Positions 39,522 to 51,500 of a DNA stretch of 64,000 bases are shown here, piece by piece (position 1 is the stretch's first letter; each line of letters opens with the position of its first letter). Under the pieces are notes generated by a model, which saw only the letters and a list, made by a program, of their open reading frames with translations, was not told where the DNA came from and did not search any database. The translations under genes and the position numbers were made by a program. The DNA is from Penelope pileata (Eukaryota; Chordata; Aves; Galliformes; Cracidae), in contig WBMW01003836.1 of the NCBI GenBank assembly GCA_013396635.1, forward strand, positions 239,356 to 303,355. Direction: 5' to 3'.

Positions 39522-42500
39522 ATGATAGAGAGCCACGTCCCGTCCATGATGTCGGGGCTCATTGGGAACTCGGGGCACCGCCAGCACCCGGCGCAGGACT
39601 ACAGGTGAGCTCTGTGCCCAGGACATGGCACCTGCTGCCAGGGGGCTGACACGGAGACACAGGGCATGGAAACCCTGCTCCCAGCAAAGCTAGCTGCCCT
39701 TGCTCCCAGATTTCTAAGTGGTGACAATGCATTGCTTGTACAGAAGTATTTGGGGGCTGGAACTGGATGATCTCTGAGGTCCCTTCCAACCTGAGCCATT
39801 CTGTGATTCCTACTTAAAGCATTTTGCTACAAAACCATGTTGGATAAGGGCACCTTCTGAGTCTGGCTGAGCAAACTCTGCTGTGAGAGTGTTGCCAGAC
39901 AAGGATATTCTCGTGAAATTCTAATTATTTAAAAGTTCCATTTCACGTCATTGCATTGTATTGCATCACGTTTTGCATTGTCGTGAAGAAATCATGGAAC
40001 GACTAAATCACATGCAATACACACTTAGATGAATTTTTCATTAAAACAAAGACTTATGTGGTATTCCAAAGCACTAGCTGATGTCACAGCTCTGCTGCTA
40101 TCAGTGAGAACAAATCCAGATTTGTCAACAGCCTGTCAATGTGCCTCTACCAATACACATCCATTTATCATGTAAAAGTGTTGGTAGGAGTCCTGGGGCA
40201 GTTATGCATGAATTACAGTGCACTGGGTTAAGTTAGGTTACATCTTGTCACATGGTGCAAAGTTCCAAGAAATACATAATAGCAGAACATGATCTGGCTC
40301 TCACTTAAAAACAAAACAAAACCCTCTCTTTTTGTTTTAAAATGAGGAGTGAGAGAGGATTGTCTTCCTCCCAGCCTGAGGGTGTTTTCACACATTTCTG
40401 TGGGTAAGAGTGGTCAGCTGCAGGTATCCTTCTATCAGCCTCTCTCTGTTCAAAATGCAAACGCTGCGCTGCAGCCTCCTGCAGCTCAACAAGTGATTGT
40501 TATACCCTCTGCAGCCACTGTGGAAAAAGGTTTGTGGAACTCTGTTTTGCTGTTTACTAAAGCACTCTCTGCTCTAGGCATTTGGTTGGCTGTGTAAATA
40601 TTTGTAAAGAAATATTCAGTATTTAAGGAAGGGTGTGTATGAGAGAGGCTCCTGGGTACGTACATTTAAGTCTATCAGTGCCCTGGAGAGCATACCACCT
40701 TAACAAGGGCCCTTATTATGGGGAAAATTATCCTTTAATTCATAGCTGCAGGAAAAAAAAAAAAAAAAAAACCACTTTTTGTTTCTTTGAGGAAAAACAG
40801 GATTCACCTCACTGCCAGTAAAGGAATTGCAAGAGTTTCTCCTTTGGGAAGTCAGCTGGTTTTTAAAACTACTTTTAATTCTCCGTTAAACATTTTGAAC
40901 TCAAAGATCAGAGTTCTCTAAAGTTTTTAACCCATTTGTGATTTCTTCAATGGAGCTTTAAAACGATTTATTTGACATCATTTAATAGTGGCAAATTCTG
41001 ATAAAAATGCATAAAATCTGAACTGCACCATAAATGCAGAGCAGTATTTGTCCTACTTCATGAGAAAACACTTTGGATTATGTAAAAGAAAATCTTTTAG
41101 GCTGAATGATTTTAAGAAAAGAATAGACCTGTCAAATTCTATCAGCTCTGTTTACTCTCCTGCTGTCACCACAGTCCAAGACTGGAACCCACAGTCCCGA
41201 GTGCTCCATGGGGGAGCATCAAGGCTCCACAAAATGGGGAATGGCCTCCAATTAGTGAGTGGGAGGCTGGGGCTGTGCTGAGAATACTCTTCTGTCTCAC
41301 TTGGAATCTTTCAATTCGGCGATGGGACTTAGAGGAGTCCAGGCTTTCCTGTGAGGCTGCAGCAGGGAACTCTGAAAAGGGAGAGTGTGTGTGAGCAGGG
41401 GATCAAATCAGTAAATACCAGTAAATTTTCATGCACTTATGCATAGAGCTTGAAACCATGGATTGTTTTTTTTAATTAAAAAAAAAAAAAGAGGAAAAAA
41501 TCCCCGATTTTAGCAGACATTGGAGTTCTCTGTATCTAAAGCATCAATAGCAAATTTGACATAGCCTGTAGAGTATTTATGAGGATTAGGCTGCTATGCA
41601 AACTCTGGGACCATTTGCACCTTGATAAAATTATTTTAGACAAACATCTCTTCTGTGCATTCAGCTGTGGGATATAAAACACACAAAACTGCCTAGGAAT
41701 GATTAAGGGCCATCATAGTATCCCCAACTCCTACATTTTTATGGAGCTGTCACTGCCAGGCTATCAGTGTAAAATAGAACTTCATATTAGCCAATGCCTC
41801 TATCACTTTCCCAAAGAAAATACTGCTGCCATACAGTATTGCCATAACTGTAGTGCTGACAAGTATTTCTAGTGATTTCATCCCACTTCTCAGGGAATAA
41901 AAGCAGAGAATCATAACACTGATTTTTAAACCTTAAACACTTTACTAACACTTTAATTACAATGAATAACCTAAAATTATGTTGTAGTGTAAATATTTTG
42001 ATGTTCAAATCAAAAGAATAGACAGAGTGCAAGTTTACTGTGCAATGGTGCCCTTCTTCCAGCACAAAGCTGTGTGGGTTACAGGAGCCCACTCAAAGGC
42101 TTCTGAGCCAGTGGAGGACTCCCATCATCTTCAGCTGAGTCTGGAGCTGGAAACAATGTCATCCAGCTTGTGAGTGCTCCAAGCAATAGTTTGTACTGAA
42201 ATATGCAATCTATTTTCTTGCAATCTAGTTTAATTGAACATTAATAACTGCTGCAAGAGAAATAAAAGATCTACTGCAATGTATCCAAGTGCAGAATTGG
42301 ATTTTCCATGAAGGTCTCTAGCATTTGAAGCTCCAGGGAGGCAGATAGGAAGAAAGCAACAGATTTACAAGAGTTCTCTTTTGGCTTGGCTCAAGTGAAC
42401 TTGGGCATAAAGCATTCAACATGTCAGACTACATTCCCCTTTTTCCCATTTCAATTTTCCTTTTGATTCTTAAATAAATTGGTCTATATTTAACTGATCA

Positions 42501-45500
42501 GATTATCAGATTAAATTCTTTTTCTATAACAATTATACACACGTAGTTTGGCATCAAATTGTGTTCCAAAAGTATACTTTTTTGGTTAAGCTCTTCTTCA
42601 GTTCTTGTCCTGAGCAGTTATGGTTTTACTTTCTCTGACTGTAGATGCAGCAATTACTTAACCCTGGCAGCAAATCCCATATGCCTCAAATTGTTGTGTC
42701 TGAATTCCATATGGACACACAACCACACAGCCACTATTTTCCATGTGTTCCAGACACAGCTGCCTTACAGTGGTGAAAATGGTCGACAGTCTTTATCTTT
42801 TATGACCCTTGGTACATTTCAGCTCTGCTAAGTGGTGGTCTCATATCTGGTTCTGAGCTCTGCAGAGCGAGCTACAGTTTGGTATTTTTGACAGTCACTC
42901 CTGGGGATAGATGGAGGCTGGGGGTTTGCATGAAGTAAATTTCTGCAGACAAAAGGTTACAAACGCATAACTAACGACACCGTAATTGTTCCTGAAGAAA
43001 ATGTCAGTGTCCATTCCCTTGACACCATGTGTGTCTGATAGGGAGTGAGATAATGACTCGATGTGTCGGAGGAATTTCATCACAGGAGTTGCTTCATTCT
43101 TTCAAAAAAATGTGAGAAACCTCCTAGGAATCAGTCAAACTCAGGCCACTGCGGATTGATTTAAGTGGATTAGCTCAACTGTTTCCTATGCAGTTCCTGA
43201 AATGTGCTAATCAGTATTAATAAAAAAAATAGTGGCCCTTGCTTCTCAAATTGTCTTGCAGTTTCTGCCAGAGCCGGGGAGGACTGCTTTGTGTCCAGGC
43301 TGAGCCTTGCAGCATTCTGAGGCTGTTCTGTTTCCAGCGAAACCAGAACTGAGCCCTTATGTTACCTCATAAAAGGTGCTTGACCTCCAGTTCAAGACGA
43401 GGAAGCAGAAAAGGAGTTTGTATTTTTTCAGCATCGCTGTGAGAAACCTCACGAGCTCAGAGCACACCCCTCTCGTTTTACTCACTGAAAAAATCTCACC
43501 TGTGTGGAAAGCACAGCAGCAACAACTGCAAAGGAGACAGGTTCTCACAGCAGTGCAAAACATAGTCTGTTTTAAGTTCCCTTTACACTGGATTAAATAT
43601 CTACACAAGATCCCAGGCAAGTAAATCAGTTCAATGCTAATGGATAGCAGCTGAAGCGATGTTAAAGGGAAAACAGCTCCACTACCGACTTTTACATCCA
43701 ACGTTCCCATAGTGCCAGCTACTTCAACACATTTTTGCATGAAGGAGAAACTTACGTTGATATTAGTCACAACTGATGTTTTTATTTTTTAACAAAATAG
43801 ATTGCAGATGAAGATACTGGCTGGATTTGGCAAATCTTAACCTAGGGGAAGAAGGGGTGATTACGTGGGTGAAGCAGAGCAAGGAGCGAGCGGCTGGAGC
43901 TCAGTGCTGACATTGCTGCTAACTTCCTGTTGGGCTTGAGCAAATCATGGAGGTCACTTGTAACTCAGTTTCCCTTCATCCCATACCAAAATGAGGTAAC
44001 AGGGTGTTGTGAAACTCAGCTGAGATGTATAAAAGTCTCCTAGAGCGGGTTCCTTTAGAGCATAAGTATCTTTGCAGAAGGGTTTTGGAGAATCATCTTC
44101 TGAACCGTGGTGTTAAGAAAAGGAGAACAGCAACACCTCACAGGGTAATTGTGTTATTTGCTTTTTCCTCACCTGTTTTGGTTTATCTAATCTGAAGTTT
44201 CCTAAGCTGTAGTTGAGGAGGGGCGTTCTGGTTGTTCCTAGAAAGCTGCCTAATTTCTGTTCTTATTTCCAGCAAGGTCAGAAATTGCTAAAAACTTGAA
44301 GACAGGGAGGAGAAAGGCAGGCTGGATGTGTGGGACTGGCTGGGTGGTGTGACTGCATAAGACAGAGGGGAACCTCTGAGAAGAGCAGAAAAGACAGAAA
44401 GGAGCAAAGGGAGACAGTGAGGTTGACTCTTAATAAAACAATAATTCTCACCGTGGAGACAGCAGAAGAGTCACAAAACATAAACATTTTCCTCGTATTG
44501 CTTTACACATCAGAAATCACTGTGCTTGTTCTAAGGACATTACGTAATCCCAGAGAAAAGAGAACAGTTTCTCAGAACCACTTCAAGAAGAGGTTTTCTT
44601 AGGACTCTTCCTGTTCAGTTGTCACTCTCTGGACAAACCATTGCAGACAGCTAATTAAGAATCTATCGCCTCTGACTGCCTCTGCTTGTTGAAGTTACAT
44701 GACTTGTGCACAGGCACAAAGCTCGGGTGTCAGTGCTGGCAATGGTGATGGAAGTTGTCCATTGAGAGACATCTTAGCACTGTGGTTGACGTTGAATACG
44801 CTAAATACAGCTGCAGTGTTTTGGTCTGACTTTGTTCAGAGCAGGGCAATCAGGAGTTGCTGCCGTGCCCTAACCCCTTTGCATTAGATTCACCCTACAA
44901 CATCAGCCAGTTCCAGTGCTTCCCACCTTCTAGAGACAGACCCCATGCAGGCAGAGTCCTCTGAAGGGTGGAAGGCACAGTCTGCATAGAAATATGTCAC
45001 TTTGCATTCCCCATCCTAAACCAGAACCCGCAGCTGTTGGCTAAACTACCTGGAGATCAAATATTTGAAGGCATACTTGTCATCGCCAAGCTTTTCTTTA
45101 GTCTCAACTAATGTTTGCCAGGCTGTTCTACACCACCACTGAAGAGAGGGTTGCACTGCTCTCCAGTGACAAGTTCCTCGTGCAGGTGTGGAAGTGGCCA
45201 GCTCACCCTGACAGCAGTGATGAACTCGTTAGGTTCAGCTCATTAGATGCAGCTGCGTTAGGACAGCTCAATGCCAGGAAAGAGGGTAAGGTTAGATTTA
45301 TGAGTGTAGATCCAAATTCAGTTCTGATGGTGCTGCAAGGTTGTGCCAGGACTGAATTTCTTTCCATACAGCTTGCAGTTCTGTAGTGCCTCCTGTCTAT
45401 GCCAAGTGCAAATAGAAGTGTGCCAGCAGCGTGTGCTTGAGGGGAAGGAAGTGGGGTACCCTTAGGTACACTGAAATGGTTTTGCACTGCCAACAGACTC

Positions 45501-48500
45501 TGGTCATCTTGGTCATACATGCAACAAAGGCAGGAGTCCAGTTTCTCAGTGACTGCTGGCAGGAAAATCTGAGCTCAGCACAAGGAGATCTGGGAAGGGG
45601 ATTCCTTTTAATGTTTTTTATCCTGATTCAAGTGAACTTTGTGCGGGCTGGCTGGTGGCCAAGATCTGTTTCCACGAGGAGCTAAATATTTTGGGCAATG
45701 TGTGATAGAGCAGATAGCAAAGACTGATGTTACTCCTGAGCACTTCTGCATCATAAACATAGATCTCAGGGTGCTTTTCACAGGAGGCAGCACCCTCTGA
45801 TACACAGAGAGCTGGGGCACAAATCCTCAACATCGTGTGGATTTTTACTAATGCACTTGCCTTTGTAGGGTAGAAACACACAGAAAACAGGTTTTTTCCT
45901 GCAAAGAGTTGGAAGGAGAGGGGTAATAAAAGACAATATTGTGTTTGTAACACATTTGGTGTGAGTGGAACGTTCCTGCACAGGGTTTAGCAGTTCAGCT
46001 TCTGTACCAGGCAGCCCTGGGGAATGTGCAGCTGGGGACAGGGTTGGCAGCATGCATTAATTACAGCGTATCACTATTTATCTCATTTACATGCATTGAA
46101 AGGAAATGGCTGCTTTTACTACAGTGCCCCATTGTGCCAGGGGCTGTGAACACCCATCTGAAGGCAGGATCTCTGACTCCTGAAGTTTACCCTGAAATGT
46201 GAGACAAAAAGGATGGTGGAGGGGAGTGGAATCCCAGTACACATGGTATTACAGCATATTTGGGCATCTGTAGTTGCCCTGGCACAGGCACTTTCTCAGG
46301 TTGGAAAGATGGAACCCTATGAGATTACGTTAGGTATTACCTAACCTTCCAGAGACAGTTAGATCAGCATTTTTCCCTAAAAGCAGGACACACATGGAGC
46401 CTGTGTGCTGTGAGATAAGCTGCTTTCATGCTGCAGAGCACATCTGAGCATTTAAAACACATTGGAAGGCAATGGGTGCACTCTAAGCACTCTCACCTTC
46501 CTTAAAGCAATTGAGACTTCAGCACTGGTTTTGAAGACAACATGAAGAACTATCCTTGAATGTGAAACATCTATTTTATTCTGGCTAAATTTACTTTTTT
46601 CCCCTGTGATTAAAGAAAGCAGTTATTCTGACAACTAACAAATCCATCGAAAACGTGCGAGTGAGTGAGCACCCAGGGGTGATTGTAACGGAACTGTAAC
46701 CTGGAATGCAAACAGCTGTGCCACGCCAGCATGGGGAAGGGAAGACGACAGCTTGGAAAAATAGCTGCCTCTCATACCTTGCCTCGTTGCTATCTGCTAT
46801 CACATCTTGGTGTCTGTTGGAAATGGAGCTCAGCAAGTGTGACATTGGCTTCAAATTCAGCCCCCACCACCGGGGGCTGCGAGCTGAGGAGCTGCGCAGG
46901 GATGCTGGAGGGGCACGCTGCGTGCTGCTGGCGGAAAAACCCAACAACTGTCCAAATTCAGGTGGCATCAACATTTCAGAGCGCATCACCAATCCTCTGC
47001 GCATCTGGGAAAACTACGTGAAGCTCCACCAGGACGAGCACGAAGCAGGGCTCTATTTCTTCCCCCGGAAGGCACCCGGGGGCGGCTGCTGCACGGCACC
47101 GCGGTCCTGCAGCACGGAGCTGCTGGGAGGTGCCGAGGGCATGTGGCGGATTCACGGGCTGACAGGAGGCGTGTGCGGTGGGTGCTGACCCTCGCCGCCC
47201 ATCTGACCCCGCTGTTTGTTGAGGCAGCTGACTTGTCTGCGAGGGCTGGCAGGGACCGGGGTGCCAGATGGCATGTGGATGTGTGTTGTGTGTCGGCTGT
47301 CATTCAGCCAGATTAATGTGGAGTTGGTTAAAAGGAGGAGGGGTGGGGGGAAAAACAATTAAGCAAGAATCCCAAAAACAATTGAGGCCACGTGCCACTG
47401 GGCAACAGTCGTTTGCTCCACAATGGGTTATCGGCTTACAATGAATGGGCCCAACTGTTGCAAACGACATGAGCCTGCCCAGTTTTCAAATCATTTAATG
47501 CTCTTGTTTTCTTCCAATCCAGCCAATCTCCGGGCCGGGAGAGCGGTCACCTGATATTCTTTTTATGTATTTAAGTCCCAGGCCTCACAAAATAACTGAA
47601 CAGTGGTAACCATGGCAATGCTAATTATTGCACTATAACTACAGTAAGAGAAAGGAAAGGGGGTAGGCTGTGAGAGAGCTTTGGAGATGTTTTTGGAAAG
47701 GATTTGAGCTTTTGGCTCCTGCTCATGGCTTTTTCTATTTCTTTTTTTTTTTTCCCTCCTTTTCAAAGTCTTTCCACGAACAGCTAAATGACATTCTGCT
47801 TTAAAGGTTTCTCAGGTAATAGTTTTGGGAGCTTCTGATGTGTGCTTCTGGAAATCATGAACAGAGGAGCTGAAGGCTCCTGGGCTGCCAGGCATTGGAG
47901 TTCTGGCTTGTTCCTTAAGCTGCTTTGGAATCACGTAAAACATAAAAGCTGCTCCAGCAAGAGACCAGATTGATTTAAGGCTTCTGCATCGTTGTTTGGC
48001 AATGAGCATGCATTAATGCCACACAGCTGCTTCACCGCATCTACGAGAGAACTCTGTTTCAAAAGCAAAATCAACTACATCCAACCAAACTCTGCTCCTC
48101 AGCAGCAAACCTCTGCTTATCTGTCCCCACCAGTGCGAGAGAGGGGCTGGGAAAAACTCTCCAGGTGTTAAAGCCAGCAGCATGTTCTGAAGGATCTAGG
48201 CACAGAAACTTTTCCAAGGCTGGCTGCTCACAAGGTTAATGCAAGTTCGTCAGCTTAAAAATCCTGACAGGTTTCTTCTACATCAAGGCCATACATGTAC
48301 AGATTTCTGACAAATGTGAAAATAATGAATCAGCTTTGGTTTTGTTTCTAGGCAGTTTCTCTTCCAGGTTCTCATGCCTTCTTCCCCAACAAATACTGCA
48401 CAAAATGTTTTCTTAACTAAAACTTTTCAGACTGTACAAAGGAACACGATTGAAAGGCAAAGGACACCAGTAACTATCCAGCTGTGAAAGAAAAGGTCAC

Positions 48501-51500
48501 ATCTGAACCCTGCAAGCAGAATTCCAACCCGATGTGTTTGTTTCTTTGCTGACCTCCGTGAGCTCAGGCATCCCAGACATCTCCCTTCTTACCAGGGACA
48601 GTCCAGCAGCATCCCTGCTCTTTTCTAACCTTTCACGCTATTTTGCAGGCTCTTAGCTTCTGACCCCTCCCAGCTGAGTGAAGATGACCTCCCCAGTGAC
48701 TTGCAGTCCTTGTCGTGGCTGACATCTGTTGATGTTCCTCGGTTACAACAGATGGCCAGTGGAAGAATGGATTTTGGCCTTGGTGCCCAGAATGCAATGC
48801 TGCAGCAGACAGGTAAACTGTTAGGATGTTAAATAACTGCTATATAAGTGACACAGCCCACTGCCCCTTTTACTTTCCTCCACACATGCCACCTTTCTAG
48901 TAGGTTTGTTTTAGGTACATTACTTTTCCTGCCAGAAGACCTGGAGCCTGTTGTCTTCTGATATTTCTTTCATTTCAAGAGGCAGAGTCCCAGCAGTCCC
49001 AGCAGTGATCTTAGGATCCTGCTGACAGCTCTGCTCAGTGCAGTTGCTGTTGCCATGTGAGAACTTGGGCCAAGGTACTTAAGACTTGCATTTCAGAGGT
49101 TTTCACCAGCTTTGAAATTAAGTAATTAATCTTTCTTGTTTGTTTCAACACTAATAAAGTTAAGAGTGCCTTATTTACCCCATACCTGTTTGCTTCATAC
49201 GGGCTTACAGCATATGTTCATTGAGCACCTTTCTTTTCTTTGTGAACATCCTTCAGGTAAGCACACTTGTTCCCTAAGGCATTCTGCTGAGAGAGCTCAG
49301 CATATCATCTTGCTTGCTTTACAGTAGAAATCTGTCTGGAATGTAGAGTGTGTTGAATTTATTTTGTTTTTCTTTTGTAAGATACTGTGGCTGTAATGGC
49401 ACCGTGGACTATCAAACAGCTGTCATCTTTCATTCCCAGCATAACAACTTTTAGAAGCAGCTGAAGTCATCTTTGCAATTTTTTGAAGTGTTCAGGGTTC
49501 TTTGGGGAAGGAAAGCCATAGAGAGGTGTGATTATCCACTCCAGAGCTTAGCTCTGTTCAACTGCATCTATTAAAAATAAATGTCAACTTTTTTCTCAAG
49601 TGTACTTTCGTGTGACCATTTATTGCATTTGCTTTCTCCAAAATAGGTCCTGTGGCAAGCAATATGCACTCCACAGGAGCACCTGGAGCAATGATTCATG
49701 TCCAGGCCAGCCTGCCACAGGGAATCCTGGGACTGAATTCTATTTCGACACATGGAGCAAATGTAAGAGCAACCCTTGCAACACTTCTTAGGAAAAGATG
49801 TTGCTAATCTCAAGACTGACACTTTTGTGGTCTTTGTCCCAGCAGATGAGCCAGTACGCTGTGGGTGGGCAGCCATCTCCTGGTTTGCAGACACAGCAGC
49901 AACTCTTCCCTCCTCCTCATCCCCAGCAAGTGTTTGCCGTAGCCCAGAACACACAGCAGGTACTGTTACTTTGTGGTCTGTGTCTCAAAGTACCTTCTGA
50001 GATCATCTCTAGAACTCTTTCAAAGAATAAGAAAATCCCTAAACCTACGTAGCCATGGACACTCTGCTTCTTTTCCTCTGCATACAGTGTAACCCAGCAG
50101 CAATGTACAACACGTCCTATGGGGCCCAGCCACATTACTCTCAGCCACGCCTGGCTCCTCACTCCGCCCAAGAACTGCATCCAAAGCATTACCCCAAGCC
50201 CATCTATTCCTATAGGTGAGTAGATACCAGCACAGAGTGTTGCTCACAGCCTGCTTTGGGGTGACTTTACTGCTGGGGTGACAGCACAAGAGTATGCAAT
50301 TCTTTTTGAAGGGAACAAAACTTCCATCATCTACCCAAGAGTTCTGTGGAAACTGCTCCTGGAGGGCAGCAGGAATGAACAAGCAATCTAGTTCCTGGAC
50401 ATCAGCATAAAGGCAGAAAAATAGCACAGAAGTAAAAGCTGCAGGATCTGAGGGTGACTTCTGAGCACTTAAAAATTCACTGACTGTAGATCCTGGGGAG
50501 GAACAGAGTAACAGGGACATCCCGTGGTCAGCCAGGTGCTTGTGTCTGAGCAGAGATGGGGCTGAGGTTCTAGACCAGAAGAAGGCATGATGGCTACGTG
50601 TGCACCCTGTTGTTAAGTGTTTCTCTGTCCTCCAGTTGCTTAATTGCAATGGCGCTGAAGAACAGCAAAACAGGCAGCCTCCCCGTGAGCGAGATCTACA
50701 GCTTCATGAAGGAACACTTCCCCTACTTCAAGGTATGCGTACACCTGAACGGGGGGAGCAGACCATCACCAATGCTTTGTTCGCTGCTTATTGCTCTGAC
50801 ATCTTCCTGCATCTTTCAGACAGCCCCCGACGGCTGGAAGAACTCCGTGCGCCACAACCTGTCCCTCAATAAGTGCTTTGAGAAGGTGGAGAACAAGATG
50901 AGCGGCACCTCTCGCAAGGGGTGCCTGTGGGCTCTCAATCCTGCCAAGATTGACAAAATGGAGGAGGAGATGCAGAAGTGGAAGCGGAAGGACTTAGCTG
51001 CCATTCACAGGAGCATGGCTAACCCAGGTAGGGCTCATATCACGCTTTAGTTACTTGTGTGAGAAGCAAGGGTTAAAAATGGCTGCTTGGCCAGGAATAA
51101 GTGAATCTTAAAAGATAAGTTCTGCAGAATAGAGCTGGTGAGCACAGAGCTCTCAGGCCTTGCAACAGCCTCTTCCTCAAACCTGCTCTGTGCCCAGCGC
51201 TGAGCCAGCTCCCTGCTGCTGCAGAGCTGGAGGCCCTCAGTGCACTTAGTCCCCAGGTTCTAGGTGGCTTATCTTTTCCCCCATGTTAACCTGTCTAGCA
51301 CATCCAAGGCCTTCTGAGGAGTTATGCTGCCTCCAGTGTTAGCATTTATAGTGGCAGGTTTTAACTACTTGCCTGTAACTCTGTAAAACTCTTTACTAAG
51401 ACTTTCTCATTCTTTCTCATAAAGACGGGTGCTTTTGAAGCTCTCAGGAGCTCAGCACTGGCAAAATCAACTGGAGTTTTTGCTGTAAAACCTGTGATAC

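Larger units (their letters stand above)
39605..48648 (+). other. FOXN4: FOXN4 long intron 1 (coding-exon 1 to 2)
   Basis: Nine kilobases, by far the longest intron in FOXN4. Contents seen: a CR1 tail (39745-39812), poly-A tracts (40753-40771 and about 41,469-41,491), a GC-rich open frame (46706-47188) and a SOX-word cluster with promoter-like sequence (47280-47585). The rest is AT-rich and unremarkable. Confidence 0.7.
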
